A model generated the notes under the pieces. It saw only the letters and a program-made list of their open reading frames with translations, had not been told where the DNA came from and ran no database searches. From NCBI GenBank assembly GCA_016183235.1, contig JACPFA010000003.1, positions 1-39,559 on the forward strand: a DNA stretch of 39,559 bases, written 5' to 3'. How positions within the stretch are numbered: the stretch's first letter is position 1; every line of letters begins with the position of its first letter. The DNA comes from Deltaproteobacteria bacterium (GTDB taxonomy: Bacteria > UBA10199 > DSSB01 > JACPFA01). Of the stretch, positions 33,644 to 39,559 are shown one piece after another. Position numbers and translations under genes: made by a program.

Positions 33644-34660
33644 ATGAATCAGGTAGCCGCTTCAAAATGGAACCCGTCTGCTAAAATTAATTCTTTAGAT
33701 ACGGTGCGAGAAACCGCCCGCATTTTACACGACCGCATGAAGGCTGCGGTGCAGGGACGCGACGACGTCATTGATATCATCCTCTATGCCCTTTTAGGCG
33801 ACGGCCACGTGCTATTAGAAGATTACCCAGGTTCCGGTAAAACGACACTCGCCAAGGCCTTAGGAGAATCCATCTTTGATGATGTCAAAGATGACATTCC
33901 CCATTTTCGCCGAGTTCAATTCACCCCTGACTTGCTTCCTTCCGACATCACCGGAGTTATGGTTTTTGATTCTACCAAAAATGAATTTTATTTTCGGGCG
34001 GGGCCTTTATTTTCGTATGTTGTGTTGGCCGATGAAATCAACCGCACCTCACCTAAAGTTCAATCCGCCCTTTTAGAAGCCATGGCTGAAAAACAGGTAA
34101 CCGTTGATAACACCACCCACAAACTTGATAACCTCTTTTTCGTCATCGCCACCCAAAACCCCCTTGATCTAGTGGGGACCTATCCCCTGCCCGTGGCACA
34201 GCTCGACCGTTTCCTTTTCAAAGTACGCATGCAGCACATCACCCGCGACGCTGAATTTGAAGTGTTGACCAAATGGAACACCGATCGCTTGGCGCCCGAT
34301 CTCCCCAAAGTAAGCCGCACAGAGATTCTCAATATGCGGGCATTTATTCGAGAAAACGTGCGGGTTTCGGATGCGGTAATGGCTTGTCTGGTCGATATCT
34401 TTAGGGCCTTGCGCGAAGAACCGAGCATCTTACAAGGGGCCAGCACTCGCGCCATGGTATTGGCGATCCCCGCCCTACAAGCCAGGGCTGTGCTGGATGG
34501 CCGCGACTTCATCTCAGCCTCTGATATTGAGGCCCTCCTCATCCCTTTACTCATCCATCGTTTGGAATTCAAACATGGCGTTACCGAAAAAGAAAAAATC
34601 ATTCATCAAGCTGCAAAACCAGTGTTGGAACATTTAGCACGGAGTACTTTAAAGAAATGA
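33644..34660 (+). CDS. MoxR-family AAA+ ATPase
   Basis: 338-residue cytoplasmic ATPase. Walker A is PGSGKTTL at 62-69, Walker B VVLADEINR with Asp130/Glu131, sensor ATQNP near 166-171, and the C-terminal lid spans 235-335. MoxR ATPases act as chaperones that assemble or activate vWA/DUF58 partners, here presumably the DUF58 product two genes upstream. The start has the ribosome site AAGGAG at 33632-33637. The stop overlaps the next gene (ATGA), so translation is coupled. Confidence 0.95.
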   Translation: MNQVAASKWNPSAKINSLDTVRETARILHDRMKAAVQGRDDVIDIILYALLGDGHVLLEDYPGSGKTTLAKALGESIFDDVKDDIPHFRRVQFTPDLLPSDITGVMVFDSTKNEFYFRAGPLFSYVVLADEINRTSPKVQSALLEAMAEKQVTVDNTTHKLDNLFFVIATQNPLDLVGTYPLPVAQLDRFLFKVRMQHITRDAEFEVLTKWNTDRLAPDLPKVSRTEILNMRAFIRENVRVSDAVMACLVDIFRALREEPSILQGASTRAMVLAIPALQARAVLDGRDFISASDIEALLIPLLIHRLEFKHGVTEKEKIIHQAAKPVLEHLARSTLKK

Positions 34661-36675
34661 ACGGCTCATGTCATAGATGGATTCCGGGACAAGCCCGGAA
34701 TGACGTTTTGCCGTCATGCCGGACTTTGATCCGGCATCCATTTGTCTATCTTTCACTTGTTTTGTTCTTTTTCTTCACCCTACCCCTTTACGCCAAAGAA
34801 CAAGACATGAAGGTCTATCCCGAAGAGTTAGACGCCTATAATGCTTATTTAAAATTCAAAGATGTCAAGGCCCGCACGTTGATCAACGATGTGCTTAAAA
34901 AAGATAGCAAAAGCCCGGTGTCTTACTTTGTATTAGGCTTACTCACGCGCGAAGATGAGGGCGACACCACCCGCGCCCTGCATTATTTTAAAAAATCAAT
35001 CGAATTTGCCGAAGCCCAATGTGGAAAAACTCCCTTAGCCACCAATTGTGTCAAATGGCATTCGCTTGCTTATCAAGAAAAAATCGAGGCCCTCAAGAGC
35101 CTTGATCGCGCTCAAGAGGCTTATGAAAGTATTATGCACTATGACACTTTATATAATCCTAAACTTGATCAACAAAAGATTTGGCCTTTAATCAAAATGC
35201 GCCGCCTTGACGAAGCTGAAGTTTTTGCCAACAAAATACTCAAAGAAGGAGTCACGGCCGATCGACTTCATGGTTTAAATTCCCTTTGTGTTTTATCTTC
35301 TGAACGCAATCAAAGAATTTTAAGCGATCAAGTCTGCACCGAAGCCGGTGGTAAAATTAATTCGATGGTGATTCAATATAACACCGCCATTGCAAAGTTT
35401 TCGATCTTTGATCTACCCGCCGCTGAAATAGTGGCCCGCCATGGCACTACTTTGCCCAATGACATGTATGGCAGTGCGTGGGAAATTCTCATTTACCAAT
35501 ACACCTTAGAAAATCGATTTTCAGAAGCCCTCTCGGCTGCTAAACAGGCCTCGGAAGTTCATCGCGGGTTTAGTGGTTTAAAAGAAGAATTAAGCCGGGC
35601 CCATTTTCTTAATGCCATCTCGCAATTGCTTTTCGCCCTCGGGCGCCCTGAAGATGCCTATCGGCTGGCTCACGAAAGTCATGAATTGCCCGACCGCACC
35701 GGGAAAGTGAGTGGCAACCCGCGCTTTGACCAACTCATGAATGATGCCTATTATTCCATGGTGCTCAAAACCTATGCCGAATATTTGAACGAGGCCTATC
35801 CTCAACTGACCTGGAAAGAAAAATTAAAAACCATGGGCAAACAACTCGAAATCAAATTCACCCGTTATTTACTGCAAAAGAAAATCAAAAAATTGTTGCA
35901 AGAACAAGATTTGTTAGTTCGGTTGGTCACGCCCTACCCACCGTCTTTAGGCCCTTTAGAAACTTTACCCTATTGGTTGGTAGGGAGCTTATGTGAAATT
36001 ACTGGCGACGGAGTTTTCGAACACGCCCTCCAAACTTCCCAGGCTCGCGAAACCGAATTGCTGGATAAAAGCAAAGGCTATTATCTAGCCGCTTTAACTC
36101 AAGAAAGATTCTTAAACGGCGATTACTCTAAAACTGTAGAAATGGCAAAAATCAGCCTAGAGAACCTCCCGATTGAAGAAAGATTGCAACGTGATTTACT
36201 AAAAACTTTGCTGGCCTACTCCAATTATCAATTGGGGCAATATGAGGTTATGAAAGGCCAATACATTGAACTGCTTCGTTCCACCCCAAGTTTTTTGCGG
36301 GTTTTTCAACTGAAACTTCCCGTAAAATTTACGGTGGAACCTGGAAAATATTCAAATACCGCTTATCAATTACTCAAACAAAGCCCTCGTTTTAAAAATG
36401 ATGCGCATGGTATCAATCTTAATATTCAATCGGGTGAAGATTTTATTTTTATCTGCTTGATGGACGATTATCATTCGATGATTCATTGTACTCGCAGCGA
36501 TGTTAAAAACGATAAAAATGGGCAATTCACAGTAGAAAAAGGAGTGCAATCGTTTTTGGTTGAAGCCTTTGCCCCAAAAATTGACCTCTCTCAACTCGAT
36601 GTAAATACCTTAAATGGCGTCCCCACCAAAGGCATTGGTTCTGAACAAATTCAAAACTTACTAGGTACCCCATGA
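34657..36675 (+). CDS. Exported helical-repeat (TPR-like) protein, paralogue 1
   Basis: 672 residues starting at the ATG coupled to the moxR stop. The signal peptide core is FVYLSLVLFFFFTLPLYA (about 29-46), giving a mature protein starting KEQDMKVYPEEL. The n-region (HRWIPGQARND and CRTLIRHP) is encoded by two family A repeats. The body is helical, with TPR-like pairs (ARTLINDVLKKDSKSPVSYFVLGLLTREDEG) and a C-terminal globular part with FICLMDDYHSMIHC. It ends with IDLSQLDVNTLNGVPTKGIG, shared with the neighbour. About half of all positions look identical to the next gene, so these are tandem paralogues. The role is unknown, probably a periplasmic partner of the MoxR/DUF58/TgpA set. Confidence 0.8.
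   Translation: MNGSCHRWIPGQARNDVLPSCRTLIRHPFVYLSLVLFFFFTLPLYAKEQDMKVYPEELDAYNAYLKFKDVKARTLINDVLKKDSKSPVSYFVLGLLTREDEGDTTRALHYFKKSIEFAEAQCGKTPLATNCVKWHSLAYQEKIEALKSLDRAQEAYESIMHYDTLYNPKLDQQKIWPLIKMRRLDEAEVFANKILKEGVTADRLHGLNSLCVLSSERNQRILSDQVCTEAGGKINSMVIQYNTAIAKFSIFDLPAAEIVARHGTTLPNDMYGSAWEILIYQYTLENRFSEALSAAKQASEVHRGFSGLKEELSRAHFLNAISQLLFALGRPEDAYRLAHESHELPDRTGKVSGNPRFDQLMNDAYYSMVLKTYAEYLNEAYPQLTWKEKLKTMGKQLEIKFTRYLLQKKIKKLLQEQDLLVRLVTPYPPSLGPLETLPYWLVGSLCEITGDGVFEHALQTSQARETELLDKSKGYYLAALTQERFLNGDYSKTVEMAKISLENLPIEERLQRDLLKTLLAYSNYQLGQYEVMKGQYIELLRSTPSFLRVFQLKLPVKFTVEPGKYSNTAYQLLKQSPRFKNDAHGINLNIQSGEDFIFICLMDDYHSMIHCTRSDVKNDKNGQFTVEKGVQSFLVEAFAPKIDLSQLDVNTLNGVPTKGIGSEQIQNLLGTP
34675..34704. 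repeat. Family A repeat translated in a signal-peptide n-region
   Basis: AGATGGATTCCGGGACAAGC followed by CCGGAATGAC. It is in frame within the gene at 34657, encoding HRWIPGQARND. Confidence 0.85.
34713..34741. repeat. Second, opposite family A repeat in the same signal peptide
   Basis: GTCATGCCGGACTTTGATCC followed by GGCATCCAT, opposite in orientation to the copy at 34675. It encodes CRTLIRHP just before the hydrophobic core. Confidence 0.85.
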
Positions 36676-38651
36676 GGTTTACGACACCTCGTCATCCCGG
36701 CCCTGAGCCGGGATCCATCTTAATCTTATTTTCCATTTTTATCATCTTAACCAGTCAACTTTGTCATGCCGAAGGAGGCGACCTCAAAGTCTACTCTGAA
36801 GAACTGGCCAGCTACGAAGCTTATCTAAAAGGCAAAGACGTTCAGGCCCGCAAACTGATTCAAGAAGTCATGGCCAAAGATGCAAAAAGCCCGGTGGCTT
36901 ATTTAATGTTGGGGCTACTCACTCGCACGGATGAAGGCAACACCACCCGCGCCTTACTTTATTATAATAAGGCCATTGAATACACCGAAGCGCAATGCGG
37001 GGTAACTCCGCTTACCACCAACTGTGTGAAATGGCATTCGATTGCCTATCAAGAAAAAATCGAGGCCCTCACCAACCTCGACCGCCCGCAAGAGGCTCTT
37101 GATATGATTGCCCACTATGATAGTTTGTATGATCCTAAACTCGAAGTTCAAAAAATCTGGCCACTTTTAAAATTACATCGCCATGCAGAGGCCACGGCGG
37201 TGGCTGAACAAGTCATCGCAACTGATACACCTGAAAACAAATCGATCGCCCTCAATGCCTTATGCGCCATTGCCGCCGACCTCAACGACCGAATAAAAAG
37301 CGACCAAGTTTGTAGTGAAGCCACTGCGCAATCAGAATCGATGGTCATTTATTCCAACACCCACATCGCCAAATTTGCTATTTTCGATCATGAAGGTGCA
37401 GAACAAATCGCTAGAAAAGGGGCCCTTTACCCCACCGATTTTTATGGTTCCGTTTGGGAACATCTTGTCTCTCAATATACCCTCGAACAACGCTATGCTG
37501 AGGCCCTTTCAGCCGCTACTCAAGCTGCCAACGTACACCGTGGGTTTAGCGGCCTAGAAGAAGAACTAAGCCGCGGCGATTTTTTAGAAGGAGTATCACA
37601 ATTATTATTGGCGCTGGGCCGTATGGAAGAGGCCTATCGTTTTGCCAAAGAAAGCTACGAATTACCTGATCGCACGGGCAATACCAGTGTGACCCCTCAA
37701 TTTGATGAATTCACCCACGAAGGGTTTTACTATCTCATGCTAAAACTTTATGAAGAACAATTAGCAGCTCAAATGCCACAACTTAGTTATCGAGAAAAAT
37801 TCAAAACATTTTTTCATCTTTTAGAAATTCGCTTCACTCGCTTTACGGTCGCAAGAAAATTAAAAAAATTATTACAGGTCAAAGATCACCTTGCCTTAAT
37901 AGTTACGCCCTATCCTTCTTACTCCGGCATCAGTGGCACCATACCCTTTTGGCTCGTTGGTGGCCTATTAGAGGTGACAGGCTCAGGGCCTTTTCTTAAA
38001 GCTATTGAACAAAGTCTCTCCCATGAAACTGGGTTGCTGGACAAAAGCGAACCCTATTATCTGACCCTTAAGGCCCAAGTTAATTTTTATGAACATAATT
38101 ATTCGGAAACCATCCGCTTAAGCGAAGAGGCTCTAGCCAAATTTCCACCCCAAGAAGCCATGCTAAGGGATTTACTCAAAACGCTATTGGCCGTTGCCAA
38201 TGGCAAACAAGGTGAGCTGGCTTCGCAAAAAAATCTTTATATTGAAATTTTGCGATCCAATCCCCTTTACTTACGTTTTTATCAAATCCCCATTCCTGTT
38301 CACTTCACCACTGAGCCAGGCACACACACCAAAAAAGCTTTGAATTTATTAAAGCAAAGCCCTCGCTTGCAATCTAACCGTCAAGGCATTGAATTACACA
38401 TTCGTTCGAATGAGCATGCACTTTCGCTATGCTTGCAAGACGATTACCACTCGGCCATTCACTGCACCGAAAGTGAAATTAAAGTTGGCAGCAAAGATCA
38501 ATCCGTTGAAAAAACTGTGAGCCAATTCATTCAAGAGGCCTTTTCCCCCAAAGTCGACTTGTCTCAACTCGACGTCAACACCTTAAACGGTGCCCCCACC
38601 AAAAGCTCTGGCACCGAAGCTATTCAAGATTTGTTAAAATCCACTCATTAA
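36672..38651 (+). CDS. Exported helical-repeat (TPR-like) protein, paralogue 2
   Basis: 659 residues. The start overlaps the paralogue-1 stop (ATGA). The signal peptide n-region MRFTTPRHPGPEPGS includes a family A repeat (36691-36718), followed by the core ILILFSIFIILTSQLCHA and the mature start EGGDLKVYSEELASYEAYL. Its body aligns to paralogue 1 over the whole length. Shared blocks include PVAYLMLGLLTRTDEGNTTRALLYY, TTNCVKWHSIAYQEKIEAL, VHRGFSGLEEELSR, and a C-terminal VDLSQLDVNTLNGAPTKSSG. Conserved Cys/His near FSLCLQDDYHSAIHC correspond. The duplicated pair may form heteromers. Last gene of the operon, with a giant palindrome touching its stop codon. Confidence 0.8.
   Translation: MRFTTPRHPGPEPGSILILFSIFIILTSQLCHAEGGDLKVYSEELASYEAYLKGKDVQARKLIQEVMAKDAKSPVAYLMLGLLTRTDEGNTTRALLYYNKAIEYTEAQCGVTPLTTNCVKWHSIAYQEKIEALTNLDRPQEALDMIAHYDSLYDPKLEVQKIWPLLKLHRHAEATAVAEQVIATDTPENKSIALNALCAIAADLNDRIKSDQVCSEATAQSESMVIYSNTHIAKFAIFDHEGAEQIARKGALYPTDFYGSVWEHLVSQYTLEQRYAEALSAATQAANVHRGFSGLEEELSRGDFLEGVSQLLLALGRMEEAYRFAKESYELPDRTGNTSVTPQFDEFTHEGFYYLMLKLYEEQLAAQMPQLSYREKFKTFFHLLEIRFTRFTVARKLKKLLQVKDHLALIVTPYPSYSGISGTIPFWLVGGLLEVTGSGPFLKAIEQSLSHETGLLDKSEPYYLTLKAQVNFYEHNYSETIRLSEEALAKFPPQEAMLRDLLKTLLAVANGKQGELASQKNLYIEILRSNPLYLRFYQIPIPVHFTTEPGTHTKKALNLLKQSPRLQSNRQGIELHIRSNEHALSLCLQDDYHSAIHCTESEIKVGSKDQSVEKTVSQFIQEAFSPKVDLSQLDVNTLNGAPTKSSGTEAIQDLLKSTH
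36691..36718. repeat. Family A repeat translated in the paralogue-2 signal peptide
   Basis: GTCATCCCGGCCCTGAGCCG followed by GGATCCAT, in frame within the gene at 36672, encoding RHPGPEPGS. Confidence 0.85.
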
Positions 38652-38864
38652 ATCAGAAATTAAGTAAAAGAATTGGGGCAGGCTTGTTTCGTCGGCCGGC
38701 GCTCCAGCGGCGACCTTCATGGGGTCAGCGGGCACGGAAGCCTTCCGCGTTCCCGCCAGGCGGGCCGCGGTTTTCCATGCCCGCTGACCCACATGAAGGG
38801 CCCGCCGCTTCCGCGATGGCCTCCTCAACAAGCCCACCCCAATTCTTTTACTTAATTTCTGATT
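38651..38864. repeat. 214-base near-perfect inverted repeat
   Basis: The arms 38651-38678 (AATCAGAAATTAAGTAAAAG AATTGGGG) and 38837-38864 are 28-base exact complements. The inner part, GC-rich, pairs imperfectly around the palindrome CCCGCCAGGCGGG (38752-38764). The left arm begins on the last base of the upstream stop codon. It could be a structured RNA, a MITE or a strong transcription barrier. No ORF of interest lies within. Confidence 0.8.
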
Positions 38865-38911
38865 ACCCCGTTTATGTTGACACCAAAATCTTGTAGGAGT
38901 ATTTGAGCAAC

Positions 38912-39148
38912 ATGTCTTTACCCAATCGCCTCGAAACCCAATGGCCCGAATTAAAACTTAAGCTTCAAAACAAATGGGATCGCCTAAGCGACACCGATTT
39001 AGAAAAGATCAACGGCCATTTTGACCTCTTAGTCAAAACCTTGCGTAACTTGTATGGTGGCAGGATAGAAATCATTCAAGAAGCCGCAATTCGCGATAGT
39101 TTAAACGAAATGCTCACAGAACTCGAAACCAATAAAAACATTGTTTGA
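38912..39148 (+). CDS. CsbD-like small stress protein
   Basis: 78 residues from the ATG at 38912; a TTG three codons earlier is also possible, and AGGAG lies at 38895. The sequence QWPELKLKLQNKWDRLSDTDLEKINGHFDLLVKTLRNLYGG matches the CsbD pattern (WxxxKxxxKxKWGxLTDDDLxxIxGxxDxLVxxLQxxYG), although the family's Gly-Lys residues are replaced. CsbD proteins are general-stress induced, cytoplasmic and of unclear mechanism. Preceded by the large palindrome. Confidence 0.75.
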   Translation: MSLPNRLETQWPELKLKLQNKWDRLSDTDLEKINGHFDLLVKTLRNLYGGRIEIIQEAAIRDSLNEMLTELETNKNIV

Positions 39149-39200
39149 CACCCCTGCTGCTAAAGAATAAAATCTGGAGGGTTGTTGTTGCAAGTTCCAT

Positions 39201-39231
39201 GTCATCCCGGCCTTGAGCCGGGATCCATGAT
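39201..39231. repeat. Family A palindromic repeat
   Basis: GTCATCCCGGCCTTGAGCCG followed by GGATCCATGATG, between the CsbD-like gene and the truncated gene at 39272. Confidence 0.8.
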
Positions 39232-39271
39232 GGCCGAAGCGATTTTCCGTATTAAACAAAAGGTTTTAACC

Positions 39272-39559
39272 ATGAAAATTTTTGCTTGTCTTTTCCTAAC
39301 TTCTTTATTCCTCTGGCCCACTATGTCCCATGCCGATTCTTGGGCTTGGCATAATAAATACATGCGCGAACGCGGCTTGGTGACACTCTCCGAAACCACC
39401 ACCAACAATCAATATGCCCGCATCGAAGAAATCGTTTTTACCGACGATTACGCTCAACCGGATTCCACTTATGTTAAACAACACCTCCAACTTATTTCCT
39501 GGTATCCTACCCAACCCGCAAAAAAATTCTTAAACCGAATAAAAATTGGTCAGACTAAC
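39272..39559 (+). CDS. Secreted protein, N-terminal fragment (window edge)
   Basis: Ninety-six codons are visible before the window ends. The ATG at 39272 follows AAAAGG at suitable spacing. The signal peptide MKIFACLFLTSLFLWPTMSHA is followed by the mature start DSWAWHNKYMRERGLVTLSET. Not recognised: the sequence has Thr/Asn-rich and Tyr/Asp-rich segments and no visible motif. The true gene continues beyond 39559. Confidence 0.7.
   Translation, partial: MKIFACLFLTSLFLWPTMSHADSWAWHNKYMRERGLVTLSETTTNNQYARIEEIVFTDDYAQPDSTYVKQHLQLISWYPTQPAKKFLNRIKIGQTN

Noticed and set aside
1-39559. CRISPR array made from the many short palindromes
   Set aside because: The copies are scattered at irregular distances of hundreds to thousands of bases and are themselves palindromic with variable centres. 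No regularly spaced repeat-spacer unit or cas gene is present.

Overview
The window appears to be chromosomal DNA from a Gram-negative (diderm) bacterium. The evidence is a LolA lipoprotein carrier, several lipoproteins, porin-like beta-rich proteins, an ECF sigma factor with an adjacent membrane protein, and a PEGA-tailed Ser/Thr kinase. Gene content and the very many short palindromic repeats resemble deltaproteobacterium-like or candidate-phylum genomes. That placement is inference: no rRNA or tRNA gene was seen.

Layout. 1-6113 is cell-envelope oriented: an edge-truncated lipoprotein (-), an M15-type peptidase (+), a small lipoprotein (-), undecaprenyl-diphosphatase UppP (+), a Tyr-rich secreted protein (-), and a membrane-anchored SNase-like protein overlapping a NamZ-type (DUF1343) muramidase (+). 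6134-9609 (-) holds a DUF971 protein, a CtpA-type S41 protease and a transketolase split into two subunits. 9910-19500 (-) carries a propeller-like lipoprotein, rimO, gltD-gltB and yajQ, followed by lolA to 20189. 20550-25069 has a short-chain dehydrogenase, trmL and several unrecognised envelope-type proteins. 25228-26129 (+) is a BrnT/BrnA toxin-antitoxin pair followed by a small CbiX-like chelatase.

26488-29681 (-) is a signalling block: ECF sigma factor, putative anti-sigma factor and Spy-like protein as tightly packed genes, then a Ser/Thr kinase. Divergent from it is a 29-residue membrane peptide ORF with an ECF-like promoter motif. 30102-38651 (+) is a long operon: DUF58 protein, transglutaminase-domain membrane protein, MoxR ATPase and two tandem paralogous exported repeat proteins, with overlapping or near-overlapping junctions. 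A CsbD-like protein and an edge-truncated secreted protein finish the window.

The most striking feature is the repeat load. There are at least four families of palindromic elements: family A, GC-rich, with edges like GGATCCCGGG...GGGATGAC; family B, with edges TGTCATTGCGA...CAATGACA; family C, large hairpins with a conserved tail, two of which carry B inside; and two single large inverted repeats. Several lie in frame inside protein-coding genes. They form the n-region of signal peptides (1019, 34657 and 36672 genes), protein C-termini (DUF971 and transketolase N subunit) or the start of lolA. This recalls the Rickettsia palindromic elements. No CRISPR array, insertion-sequence transposase, prophage or tRNA was found.
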